A stretch of DNA of 64,000 nt from Micromonospora pisi (GTDB lineage Bacteria > Actinomycetota > Actinomycetes > Mycobacteriales > Micromonosporaceae). The notes beneath the pieces were generated by a model. The model did no database searches and was not told the origin of the DNA. It was given only the letters and a program-made list of their open reading frames with translations. Where the stretch lies: NCBI RefSeq assembly GCF_003633685.1, contig NZ_RBKT01000001.1, positions 4,650,001-4,714,000 on the forward strand, given 5' to 3'. Below are positions 35,834 to 44,379 of the stretch, in pieces. The translations under genes were made by a program, and so were the position numbers. Every line of letters begins with the position of its first letter. Position 1 is the first letter of the stretch.

Positions 35834-36789
35834 CAAAACCGGAAGTGAGCTTCGAAGAGACGGCGGCCCGACGAAGCGTCGAATCGGTCCCGCTCTCCCA
35901 TCTCTCGATCGAACTCGGCCACCTCTACATCGAGGAGTTCGCCGGCGGCGTCGAACAACTGCGCCGACATTTCTCCCGGGTGGCGCCCTGGGTGGCCGCG
36001 GCCCGCCAGGCCGCCGTCGGCCGGGTCCCCAAGGGACGGGCCAGGATCAGCACCTGTTTCCTGATCGACGACTACTTCACCCGGTTCAGCACCCCCGGCG
36101 AGGTGGTCCGGCAACTCCAGGAGGCGGCCGAGGGCACCGGGCTGGTGATCGACTACTTCGCTCGCGAGTCCGGTTGCGCGGAGGCCGACGGCATCCCGCT
36201 GGCCCAGCTGGTGGTGGACCAGTTGGTCTCCGACCCGGTGCCGGAGACCAACGGGGAGCGGCCACCGGTCACCGAGACCGGTTGGCTCTGCAACGGCAAG
36301 CGTTCCCCGGCCAGCGGGCCGGCCCAGGCGATGAGCGACTACGTCTGGCAGCCGCCGGTGCAGAACGCGGCCAACCGACACTCGATCTTCATGGACGTCG
36401 AGCTCTGGGACTTCGACGAGAACGGGCAACTGGTCTGGTCCTGCCCCTTCCTCGCCGGGGTATGGCAGCTCATGCGCCTCGGCCTGCTGCGGCACGAGGG
36501 CGAAGGCGTGACCAACCCGTACCAGCTGGAGGAATGGCCGGACGACTGGGACGAACTGCCGGCCGTGGTCAAACTGAACCCGCGCGCGGCGCCGTTCAGC
36601 GCGTACCGCACCTTCTCCGTGCTCGGGTCGCGTTTCCTTCCGATCGAACACGCCGTACGGACGATCCTCAGCCAGGTGTCGATCGGCCCGGCGGTGCTCG
36701 ACCAGATCCACACCCGGAGCCGGAACGAGCACGTCGACCTCCCCAAGGACCTGGTCGAACGGATCGAGTACGTGTTCATCTCCGACTGA
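35830..36789 (+). CDS. SCO2522-like protein
   Basis: A 319-residue soluble protein resembling the Streptomyces SCO2522 family, named from memory and from gene order. Notable segments are LSIELGHLYIEEFAGG, KGRARISTCFLIDDYFTRFS and LVWSCPFLAGVWQLMRLGLL. There is no obvious catalytic motif, although the ISTCFLIDDYF segment looks buried and conserved. The GTG start overlaps the P-loop gene stop. Its 3' end converges on the NACHT gene, 41 bp apart. Confidence 0.65.
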   Translation: MTKPEVSFEETAARRSVESVPLSHLSIELGHLYIEEFAGGVEQLRRHFSRVAPWVAAARQAAVGRVPKGRARISTCFLIDDYFTRFSTPGEVVRQLQEAAEGTGLVIDYFARESGCAEADGIPLAQLVVDQLVSDPVPETNGERPPVTETGWLCNGKRSPASGPAQAMSDYVWQPPVQNAANRHSIFMDVELWDFDENGQLVWSCPFLAGVWQLMRLGLLRHEGEGVTNPYQLEEWPDDWDELPAVVKLNPRAAPFSAYRTFSVLGSRFLPIEHAVRTILSQVSIGPAVLDQIHTRSRNEHVDLPKDLVERIEYVFISD

Positions 36790-36830
36790 CCGCGCTGGCA
36801 CCCGCTGCCGCCCACTGCCTCGACCGGTGG

Positions 36831-39800
36831 TCATCGCGGGATGTCCGGCAGATGGTCCGGATCCGCTCCCGGTAGCCAGGTCAGCGCCTGGCCGGCGAAC
36901 CGACGGAAGCCGGGATCGTCGTCGTGCCGGGCCAGCCCGGTCAGCAGCGTACGGGTCTCCGGGTCGTCGCCGAACCGGGTGCCGAGCAGCCGCACGGCGG
37001 TCACCCGTACCGACCAGTCGTGGTCGTAGAGCCGTTCGACGAAGAGCGCCCGCACCTGGGGGTGCTCGGCGAGCCGCTCACCCAACACCCCCAGCACCTC
37101 CCGGCGTACCTGCACGTCGGTGTCGTGCCGGGCCTTGTCGAGCAGCAGTTCACGGACCCCGGGCTCGGCGCCGAAATGGTCGCCGAGGATGCGTACCGCC
37201 ACGCAACGGACCAGGCCCTCCTCGCTCTCGACCCGCTGCGTCAACACCGCACCGAGCTCGGTCGTGGCGGAGTGGGTGGCCAACGCGGTCGCCGCCGCCC
37301 GGAGCAGTTCGGCGTCCGGGTCCAGACGAACCCGGTCCAGCAGGATCGTGGCGAGCTCCGGGGCGCCCCGGAACCGCTCCACCAGCATCCGCACCGCGGC
37401 GAGCCGTAGCCGGGGACTGGTGTCGACGGCCCGGCCGGCGAGCAGCTCCCACACCACCGACGTGTCGGTCCCGGGCAGCCCGGCGATCACCGACGCGGCA
37501 TGGGCGAAGACCTCCCCGGCCTGGTCGTGGCGCGCCCGGTCGACGAGTACGGCGTGCACCTGCGCGTCCGACCCGGCCCGAGCCGCGAGGGCGCGCGACG
37601 CCGCGAGGCGTACCTCCGCCCCGCTGTCGTCGACAGCCCGTTCGATGATCAGTTGTCGTACGTCGTCCTCGGCCGCCCACTCGGCCAGCGCCCGTACCGC
37701 CGCCAGGCGTACCGCCGCGCTGGCGTCGTCGCGGGCCAACCCGGCCAACGTCTCCCGGGCGCCCGGGTCGATGCCGATCCGGTGCACCAGTGCACGCGCG
37801 GCAGCCAGCCGGATCCGGGGGTCGAAGTCGACCCGGGCCAGCCGGACCAGGCTCTCCACCAGTTCCGGTGCGCCGCGCAGCCGATCGACCAGCGCCTCGA
37901 CGGCGATCAGCCGTACGTCCGCGTCCCGGTCGTGCCCCGCCACCACGGTCAGCAGCTCGACCAGCGAATCCTCGTCCGCGAAGCACTCGACCAGCATCCG
38001 CAGCGCGGTCCGACGGACCACCTCGTCGTCGTCCTGCCGGATCCGGAGCTCCAACAGTTCGCGCAGTTCCCGATCCGGTCCGAACCGCTCGACCAGGGAC
38101 TGGGCGGCGGCCCGGAGCACCAGGGCGTCGCTGTCCGAGCGGATCCGGTCGACCAGGAGCGTCTGGACCACCGGGTCGACGCCGAGTCGCTCGCCGAGGG
38201 CCCGTACGGTGGCCCGACGCAGCACCGGGTCGACGTCGTCACGGGCCCGCTCGATCAGGCGGTCACGGACCTCTCCGCTCGCGTTGAAGCGTTCGATCAG
38301 GACCTGGGCGGCCATCCGCACCACGTCCGCGTCGCAGTCGCTGTCGAGGCGGTCGAGCAACATCGCCCGCAGTTCGTCCTCGCCGCCGCAGCGTTCACCG
38401 AGCAACCGCAGCGCCGCCTGTCGGACACCGGCGTTCTCGTCGGTGGAGGCCCGTTCCAACAGCAGCTCGCGTACGGGTGGTTCGCCCCGGAAGCGTTCGC
38501 CCAGCGCCTGCACCGCGGCGAGCCGTACCCCGGAGTACCCGTCCTTGCAGGCCCGCTCGGTGAGCAGTTCGCGGGCCCGGTGGTCGGCGCCGAAACGCTC
38601 TCCGAGGGCCTGCACCGCGGCGAGCCGTACTCCGGTGTAGCCGTCGTCGCGGGCACGTCTGATCAGTCGGGCGCGGACCAGCTCCGCCGCCGTCCGATGC
38701 GCGGTGCTCTCCGCCGCGGCGGTGGCGAGCTGCGCCACCTCGGTCAGCCCGGCTACCCAGGCGTACGCGGCCGAGCTGCCGTCCTGTTCGCCGAGTTCCT
38801 GGTCGAAGAGTTCGTCGATCCGCTCGTTCGGCGTGGAGAGCATCGCGGCGAGCCGGGCTGCGTACGCCGACACCGGACTCCAGGCCACCCGGACCCCTCG
38901 TCGGCGGTACCAGCGCAGGTACGCCTCCCGGTCCGGCCAGTCGGTGCCGATCGCCTGCGCCGCCGGCAGGATCTCCGCCTCGATCAGCTCCGCCGTCTTG
39001 CGGTCGTGCATCGACACACCGTGTTCCAACAGCAGGATGAGCTTGCGCAGCAGTGCGGCGGCGGGCTTCGCCACCACCGGCGAGATGGTGCGGACCTCGG
39101 CGAGGCACTGCACCGCCAGCGCCAGGTTCCAGGGCGGCCGGCTGAACGGGGTTGGCGGCCAGGACCGGTTCACCTCGTTCGTCAGCAGGTCGATGATCTC
39201 CGCCGTACGCTCCTCGGGCAGCGCGCCGGCGAGCAGCCGGAGCACCTCCCGCCAGGACTGCCGGGGCCAGTGCTGGCGGAACAGGTCCTTCACCTCGCCG
39301 ATGGTGAGCACCCGGTCGTGCTGGAACTTGGTCAGCACCGCGTCGGCGCAGAAGAACTCCAGGAACGTGCGGTGGACGAAGCCGTACAGGTGGGAGCCGT
39401 ACCGGCTGAGGATGAAGTTTCGTTCCCGGAACTGATTGATCATCGACAGGGCGATGGCGCGGGCCGCGGCCGGGTCCCGGTGGTAGCGCTCGACCAGGTA
39501 GTCCTCGAAGACCTGGCTCAGCTCCTCGGCCTCGATGTAGTTGGCGCTGAGGCCACCTTCGGCGGACTGCATCCGGTACGCGAGCCGCCGCAGCAGTTCC
39601 TTCTTGTCCTCGGTGCCGATGAAGTCCGGGTCCTGGTGCTGGTCGCGGAGGTGCCGGTTGACGTCCCAGTGTTCGACCAGCACGGTCGCCGCGTGGTCGT
39701 AGAGCCGCCACCGTTCGCGGGGTAGCGCCTGGTGCTTCCCGATGATCGCGAGGATGGTCAGCAGCAGTGGATTTCCGGCCAACTCCCGGATCGCGTGCGA

Positions 39801-41180
39801 GTGGCGCATGGCGTCGAGCAGGCGCGCCTGGCGGATCAGCGCGTCCTGCGGCCGGTCGTGGATCGCGAGCCTGTACCAGTGTCCGAGGAACTCCGCGGTC
39901 TGGTCGGAGTCGAGATCCTGGAGGGTGAAGTGGGTGAACCCGACGTCGGTCAGGATCCGTCGGGCGTAGTCGACCACCCGCGACGTGACGATGACGCGTA
40001 CCTGTGGGAAGTCGGCGGCGAAGCCGGCGATCTGGCTGACCACCTCCTGCCGGCGGCGGCGGTCGAAGACCTCGTCCAGGCCGTCGAAGACGGCGACCGT
40101 CCGGCCGAGGGTGAGGTGGCGCAGCAGCGCCGTCCGGTCGATGCCCAGGCCGTCGGTGTGCGCCCGGTGGTCCAGGTAGTCGACGAAGCTCTGGCAGCGT
40201 CCCTCGGCGGCGAGGGTGACGTACGAGCGGAGTTCGACAAGCAGCGGCAGGTGGTCGGTCAGGGCTGCCAGCCGGTCGTCGGGGTGCCCGCCGGCCAGGG
40301 CGAGGACCAGGTAACGGGCGGCGGTGGACTTGCCCGAGCCGGGGTCGCCGAGGAGCACCACGGTCCGCTGCTCGGGTGAGCCGAGCACGTCGAAGAGTCG
40401 CTGCAACGGTTTGGCCCGGTAGGACTCCTGCAGATGTGCCAGCTCGCTCGGGCTCACCTCGGCCGGCACGTTCTCCAGGGGCAGGCTGCCGTCGACCGGC
40501 ACCCGCTGCCGCCATTCCCGGGGCACCTCGGCCGGCGGCGGGTCCGCCCGTACGGTCTGTTCCACGAAGACCGACGCGAGACCGATCTGCAGGTAGTCCT
40601 CACTCTGCGCCGGGGTGAGCGCGTCCAGGTCCAGTACGCCGTAGTGCTGCCGTAGCCGGGCGAAGTAGCGCTTGACCGTGTCCTGGCCGAGGGCGTTCAG
40701 CCCGTGCCCGGGCCACCCGGTCTCCGCCAGCCGTACGGCCACCGCGGCGGTGACCCGGGCGGCCAGGTCGGCCGGGTCGGTGAACATGCTGCACATGTGT
40801 CGATCGGCCAGCTCGGCGCGGAGCGCCTCGATCTGCTCGGCGTCCGCGCCCCGGTCGACGAAGGTCCGTGGCCACGGCGCTTCCTCGTCGAGTAGGAAGA
40901 TCAGGCAGGGCTTTCCGCTGTTCAGCGCCTCACGGTATTCCAATTCTGTGATCGAGCGACCATAGCCGGGCGGCACGAAACCGTAGCGCCAGGCGAAAAT
41001 GCCCACGTAGACATCACATTCCCGGACATCTTCGAGGCATCTTTCCAGCGGGCGCCGATCTTCCGCGACATAGGATTCCATCGCCATGTCCTCGACCCGG
41101 AGCCGGCGCAGCGCGAGCTGCACCGCGGCGCGACATTCCTGTAGATCCCGGAAAGTGGCTGACACGTAGACCTTGGTCAC
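36831..41180 (-). CDS. DUF4062-NACHT-HEAT repeat STAND protein
   Basis: A 1449-residue protein in three parts. Residues 1-150 match DUF4062, a TIR-like domain (KVYVSATFRDLQECRAAVQL, then ECDVYVGIFAWRYG and SITELEYREAL). A NACHT NTPase follows: Walker A GDPGSGKST at 278-286, Walker B AVFDGLDE at 363-370, VIVTSRVVDYARR as sensor. From about 840 to the end there are about 18 HEAT repeats of 34 residues (for example GVRLAAVQALGERFGADHRA). This plan, effector-like domain plus STAND switch plus superhelical sensor, is that of prokaryotic NLR-like conflict proteins. The GTG at 41180 has GGAG 5 nt upstream. Ligand and effector activity are unknown. Confidence 0.85.
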   Translation of the reverse strand: MTKVYVSATFRDLQECRAAVQLALRRLRVEDMAMESYVAEDRRPLERCLEDVRECDVYVGIFAWRYGFVPPGYGRSITELEYREALNSGKPCLIFLLDEEAPWPRTFVDRGADAEQIEALRAELADRHMCSMFTDPADLAARVTAAVAVRLAETGWPGHGLNALGQDTVKRYFARLRQHYGVLDLDALTPAQSEDYLQIGLASVFVEQTVRADPPPAEVPREWRQRVPVDGSLPLENVPAEVSPSELAHLQESYRAKPLQRLFDVLGSPEQRTVVLLGDPGSGKSTAARYLVLALAGGHPDDRLAALTDHLPLLVELRSYVTLAAEGRCQSFVDYLDHRAHTDGLGIDRTALLRHLTLGRTVAVFDGLDEVFDRRRRQEVVSQIAGFAADFPQVRVIVTSRVVDYARRILTDVGFTHFTLQDLDSDQTAEFLGHWYRLAIHDRPQDALIRQARLLDAMRHSHAIRELAGNPLLLTILAIIGKHQALPRERWRLYDHAATVLVEHWDVNRHLRDQHQDPDFIGTEDKKELLRRLAYRMQSAEGGLSANYIEAEELSQVFEDYLVERYHRDPAAARAIALSMINQFRERNFILSRYGSHLYGFVHRTFLEFFCADAVLTKFQHDRVLTIGEVKDLFRQHWPRQSWREVLRLLAGALPEERTAEIIDLLTNEVNRSWPPTPFSRPPWNLALAVQCLAEVRTISPVVAKPAAALLRKLILLLEHGVSMHDRKTAELIEAEILPAAQAIGTDWPDREAYLRWYRRRGVRVAWSPVSAYAARLAAMLSTPNERIDELFDQELGEQDGSSAAYAWVAGLTEVAQLATAAAESTAHRTAAELVRARLIRRARDDGYTGVRLAAVQALGERFGADHRARELLTERACKDGYSGVRLAAVQALGERFRGEPPVRELLLERASTDENAGVRQAALRLLGERCGGEDELRAMLLDRLDSDCDADVVRMAAQVLIERFNASGEVRDRLIERARDDVDPVLRRATVRALGERLGVDPVVQTLLVDRIRSDSDALVLRAAAQSLVERFGPDRELRELLELRIRQDDDEVVRRTALRMLVECFADEDSLVELLTVVAGHDRDADVRLIAVEALVDRLRGAPELVESLVRLARVDFDPRIRLAAARALVHRIGIDPGARETLAGLARDDASAAVRLAAVRALAEWAAEDDVRQLIIERAVDDSGAEVRLAASRALAARAGSDAQVHAVLVDRARHDQAGEVFAHAASVIAGLPGTDTSVVWELLAGRAVDTSPRLRLAAVRMLVERFRGAPELATILLDRVRLDPDAELLRAAATALATHSATTELGAVLTQRVESEEGLVRCVAVRILGDHFGAEPGVRELLLDKARHDTDVQVRREVLGVLGERLAEHPQVRALFVERLYDHDWSVRVTAVRLLGTRFGDDPETRTLLTGLARHDDDPGFRRFAGQALTWLPGADPDHLPDIPR

Positions 41181-41308
41181 GGCGGCTCCTATGCGGCGTG
41201 AGCGGCACGTGACGTAACCGTATCAATAGGGCGCAAGAATAATTTGCCCGTCGTCCGGCCCCCGACAGCAGTATCGGCGGCCGAACAAGGCATCGGCGCT
41301 AATGATTT

Positions 41309-42283
41309 TCAAGACAAGGTTGCGGTGCGTGATTCGATCATGTCCAGCACGTCGAGGGCGCAGCCCCAGGAAAGGCTGATCCCACTTCCACCGTGACCGT
41401 AATTGTGGATCACCTGGCTACCATCCACATTGATCACATCCAGCCTGACCTGTGGGCGGACCGGGCGGAAACCTACCCGGTGACTCAGGACCCGGGCCCG
41501 TGCCAGAGCGGGCTCGACGGCGGCACAGCGGCGTACGATCGCCGCCGCGGTCTCTTCCCGGGGTGTCGCGTCGCAGTGTTCGGGCTCCATGGTGCCGCCG
41601 AGCACGACGTGGTCCCCGTGCGGGAGGAAGTAGGTCAACTCGGCGAGTTCGTTGCTGCTCTCCGCGAAGAACCAGTCCACGCCGGGGTTGTCGACCACCA
41701 CCAGTTGCCCCCGGGTCGGTCGCACCTCGCTGTCCGGCACGAGTTCCCGGGCGCTGGACCCGGTGCAGTTCACCACCACCGGCGCCTCGGCGGCGACCTC
41801 GGTGAGCGAGTCGACCGTGGCCCGCTCGATCCGGCCGCCGGCCCGGCTCAGTCGGTGCACCAGGTAGTCGAGGTAACGCGGCATGTCGATGACCGGCGCG
41901 GTGTACCGCCATCCGGAGACAAAACCGCTGGGCAGCTCGGCCGGTCGGCAGAGCTCGAAGTCGTCGACCTCGGTCAGCCACGGGTGCGGTGGCGACCAGG
42001 TGCGGGTGGCCTCCAGGCCGGTGACCAGACGCACCCCGGTCCCGGTCGCCCTGGCAAGCGGCTTGAGCAGAGCGAGCGTCTGCTGGCCCCAGTGGGCCGC
42101 CCGCTCGTGCGCGGCGATCACCCGCCCCCAGATCGCGCCGGCCGCGTACGAGGTCGTCTCCGCCGGTCGCTCCCGGGTCCGGACCAGAACCGACCGTCCG
42201 CTCTCGGCAAGACATACCGCCGTGGTCAGGCCGGTCACCCCGGCGCCGACAACAAGTACGTCCATGTTGGCAGCCGTCACCAC
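41309..42283 (-). CDS. FAD-dependent D-amino-acid-oxidase-like enzyme
   Basis: A 324-residue flavoprotein of the DAAO/DAO fold. The dinucleotide site is VLVVGAGVTGLTTAVCLAES near the front, and the carboxyl FAD-binding motif is NYGHGGSGISLSWGCA. Between them lie VVNCTGSSARELV and RPTRGQLVVVDNP, as in eukaryotic-type D-amino-acid oxidases. The substrate-binding Arg is probably in GFRPVRPQVRL. It would oxidise a D-amino acid or amine to an imino acid with production of H2O2. It lies upstream of the NACHT gene on the same strand (128 bp gap). An alternative start is the ATG at 42265 (MDVLVVG). Confidence 0.85.
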   Translation of the reverse strand: MVTAANMDVLVVGAGVTGLTTAVCLAESGRSVLVRTRERPAETTSYAAGAIWGRVIAAHERAAHWGQQTLALLKPLARATGTGVRLVTGLEATRTWSPPHPWLTEVDDFELCRPAELPSGFVSGWRYTAPVIDMPRYLDYLVHRLSRAGGRIERATVDSLTEVAAEAPVVVNCTGSSARELVPDSEVRPTRGQLVVVDNPGVDWFFAESSNELAELTYFLPHGDHVVLGGTMEPEHCDATPREETAAAIVRRCAAVEPALARARVLSHRVGFRPVRPQVRLDVINVDGSQVIHNYGHGGSGISLSWGCALDVLDMIESRTATLS

Positions 42284-42615
42284 TTGAGCCTATGGCGCGG
42301 ATTGCGTTGCCGCCCGACCCCTGGAAGTTCAGTGAAAAGGTGTATCCGGGACTTCCGTCGTAAAAACCCGCGCGGAATCAGACGCCGCTCGGCGCGGACC
42401 ACCCCGCCCGGGTACGCCACCCGCTCCCCGACGCGCCGCAGGGCCGGGCGGACCAGCCGGGCCCCAGCCGTACGCAACCGCGACGATAGTTACGCGTGCG
42501 TTCGCGTGTCCCTTACGTTGCACGGCGGTCCGATGATGGGATGAAACCGGTCGATCGATGAGACGTCCTGGTCGCAAGCCGCGGCAGGGGCGGCGCGTGA
42601 CGTTGCGGAGGTGCC
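42284..42615. other. Divergent 332-bp region between the oxidase and SCO2521-like genes
   Basis: It presumably holds promoters for both divergent genes. A run TCGTAAAAACCC near 42356 and CGATAGTTACGCGTGCG near 42482 are lower in GC. The right half has GC-rich short repeats. No gene or stable RNA is convincing; the 82-codon frame on the minus strand looks accidental. Confidence 0.35.
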
Positions 42616-43548
42616 ATGCTGACCGTGGGCGAGGTCCACACCGGGCTGCTCCAGAACTCGACCGCGCTGTCGCTGGATCGGACCGCCCAACTGCTGGACC
42701 TCCTGACCGGTGAACGGGTCCGTCGCTCGGAACGGCCGATCGCCTACGCCGTCTCGCCGGACCAGCTCACCGGAGTCGACTGTCGACTTCCGACCAGCAC
42801 CGGCAGTCGGAGCCGGGGTGTCGGCACGGTGGTCTCGCACGCTGCCGTCACCGGGGGGCACGTGTTGCAGGGTTCCACCCACACCCGGATCGCCCGAGCC
42901 GCCGCCAACCGTCGGCTGGTCTGGTCGCACTACCTCTCCCGGCCGGGGCAGGTGGAGACGATCGGCAAAGTTGACGTACGGGACATGACCCGGGGGTTCC
43001 TCGGCGCGGCGTACCAGTCGCCGGCACTCAACCTCGGTGCGATCAGTGCCCGGAGCATGGACACCGTGCAGGCGTCCGCGACGCTCGACCACCGCCCGCC
43101 GTTCCGGGCCCAACGGACCTGCCTACGCTGGGTCCTGCTGCCAGCCGAAGACCCCGAGACCGAACTGAGCGGCACCTTCCGGGTCGAGTCGGACACCCTC
43201 CGTACGCTCGAACTGACCGTGGCGGACCGGGACGTGCAGACGATCGTGGAGCTCTGCGAGGACCTCGCCCTGCACGACTGGTTGCTGACCACGCTGCTCG
43301 CCCTGATGGAGGCCAGCCTCACCGGGCCGGGCAGCCGGTCGCAGAAGCTGGATCGGCTCCGGCCGGCGATCGACTGCCTGTTGCACCTCTGGATGCCCGC
43401 CGCCCGGCTCGACGAGTCCGTGCTCCCGGTCTGGCAGGCGCTCGAACGGCGCCCCGGCTTCACCCGGCAGTGGGAGTCGTCGGTGAACCGGATTCGCGAC
43501 CAGGTCAGCCTCAGCGCCATCGCCCTGCTCGAAACCCCGACCCGCTGA
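42616..43548 (+). CDS. SCO2521-like protein
   Basis: A 310-residue soluble protein that resembles the Streptomyces SCO2521 family, as recognised from memory with the same partners present nearby. It begins MLTVGEVHTGLLQNSTALSL and contains SRSRGVGTVVSHAAVTGGHV and WLLTTLLALMEASLTGP. There is no nucleotide-binding or catalytic motif I recognise. An ATG at 42616 with GGAGGTG 4-8 nt upstream. The usual neighbour SCO2525-like methyltransferase is absent here. It is separated from its family partners by the NACHT and oxidase genes. Confidence 0.65.
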   Translation: MLTVGEVHTGLLQNSTALSLDRTAQLLDLLTGERVRRSERPIAYAVSPDQLTGVDCRLPTSTGSRSRGVGTVVSHAAVTGGHVLQGSTHTRIARAAANRRLVWSHYLSRPGQVETIGKVDVRDMTRGFLGAAYQSPALNLGAISARSMDTVQASATLDHRPPFRAQRTCLRWVLLPAEDPETELSGTFRVESDTLRTLELTVADRDVQTIVELCEDLALHDWLLTTLLALMEASLTGPGSRSQKLDRLRPAIDCLLHLWMPAARLDESVLPVWQALERRPGFTRQWESSVNRIRDQVSLSAIALLETPTR

Positions 43549-43618
43549 TCGTCGGCGCCACCTCGCGACCGGCCGGCGGGCCGGCGCCGCGCGCACCGGT
43601 CGGCGCTGCGGTGACGGG

Positions 43619-43996
43619 TCAGTGGGCCTCGGGGACCAGTTCGGCCCGGCCCACGGTCAACTCCACCACATCCTGGTTGACGTCGGCGATCTGGTCGGCC
43701 TCGATGTAGAGGTCACGGGCGAGCAGGCCGGGGCTGTCCACCTTCAGGTAGCCGCTGCGCAGCAGCCGGGCGGCGAGATCTGGCGGTACGTCCGGCTCGT
43801 CACCGCTCTCGGTGTGCGGCACCCGGTCACCGAGCACGCCGTCACCGTTCGGGGGGTCCTGCGCGGTCACCGCGTTCGGGTCGCCGACGCGGACCGCGAC
43901 GACCGTACCGACCTCTTCACCGACCGGGTCGACGACCCGCATGCCGGTGGTCACCTGGGCGATGGGCTCGGGGCTGGTTGGGACGTCGCTGTGCAT
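43619..43996 (-). CDS. PRC-barrel/DUF2171-like protein
   Basis: A 125-residue acidic protein. The first half (VTTGMRVVDPVGEEVGTVVA) and the second half (LARDLYIEADQIADVNQDVV) match the small beta-barrel pattern of PRC/DUF2171 domains, which mediate protein or RNA interactions. The middle (VPHTESGDEPDVPPDLAARL) is a variable loop. It is the second gene after the SOS-box gene on the minus strand, 81 bp after its stop, and may share its transcript. Confidence 0.65.
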   Translation of the reverse strand: MHSDVPTSPEPIAQVTTGMRVVDPVGEEVGTVVAVRVGDPNAVTAQDPPNGDGVLGDRVPHTESGDEPDVPPDLAARLLRSGYLKVDSPGLLARDLYIEADQIADVNQDVVELTVGRAELVPEAH

Positions 43997-44077
43997 GTCT
44001 GGGCGATTCCCTGCTGGTCGCCGCGCTAAACCCGACCCCGGGTCCGGGCGGGACGAAGGGCGCTGCGACCGGCTGCC

Positions 44078-44314
44078 TCAGCCGAGTCCGGGTGGCCGGG
44101 CCGAGAGCTCCCGCCAGTTGTCCGGTCCGACCAGCAGGCCGCGTACCGCCTCGTACGCCTCGTCCTCGCTGTCGTACTCGAAGAACCGGGAGATCCCCTC
44201 GGCGCCGCCGGCCCGCTGTTCCAGGTGCCACTGGTCGGCATCCGTACGGAGGTAGACGTCCCGCCGGGCGAGGTGCCCCCATTTGCCGTTCCACCAGTGT
44301 TTCCGCTGTTCCAT
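44078..44314 (-). CDS. SOS-box-controlled 78-residue hypothetical protein
   Basis: A small soluble protein: MEQRKHWWNGKWGHLARRD at the front, then RFFEYDSEDEAYEAVRGLL and GPDNWRELSARPPGLG. It is rich in Trp and charged residues, with a DUF-like alpha-beta appearance, and I recognise no family. Its promoter is remarkable: a perfect LexA box lies 13-28 nt upstream, followed by a TAGGGT -10 box that ends 6 nt before the ATG. The mRNA would be leaderless and repressed by LexA, so the protein is expected only after DNA damage. It might act in repair, division control or phage response; nothing in the sequence decides which. Confidence 0.72.
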   Translation of the reverse strand: MEQRKHWWNGKWGHLARRDVYLRTDADQWHLEQRAGGAEGISRFFEYDSEDEAYEAVRGLLVGPDNWRELSARPPGLG

Positions 44315-44318
44315 GATC

Positions 44319-44350
44319 GCACCCTATCGAACGTGTGTTCGATAGGGTGC
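44319..44350 (-). promoter_or_regulatory. LexA (SOS) box inside a 14-bp-arm palindrome with -10 box
   Basis: TCGAACGTGTGTTCGA (44327-44342) fits the mycobacterial-type LexA box TCGAAC-N4-GTTCGA exactly. The palindrome extends to 14-bp arms (GCACCCTATCGAAC and its complement) around a GTGT loop. On the minus strand TAGGGT (44321-44326) directly abuts the box and lies 6 nt before the ATG at 44314, so bound LexA would cover the promoter. It could also act as a terminator for mscL, whose stop is 30 bp away. Confidence 0.8.
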
Positions 44351-44379
44351 GGGGAGGGGGAAATTCGAGATGTGGCCGG

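Noticed and set aside
37120-39725. Long open frames on the plus strand (500-740 codons) inside the NACHT-HEAT gene
   Set aside because: They are antisense to the HEAT repeats, in which the G/C-biased third positions suppress stop codons on the opposite strand. Their composition has no protein-like hydrophobic pattern.
42329-42577. An 82-codon minus frame in the divergent region before the SCO2521-like gene
   Set aside because: Composition is random (Arg/Pro/Gly/Ala), and it would occupy the promoter region of both flanking genes.
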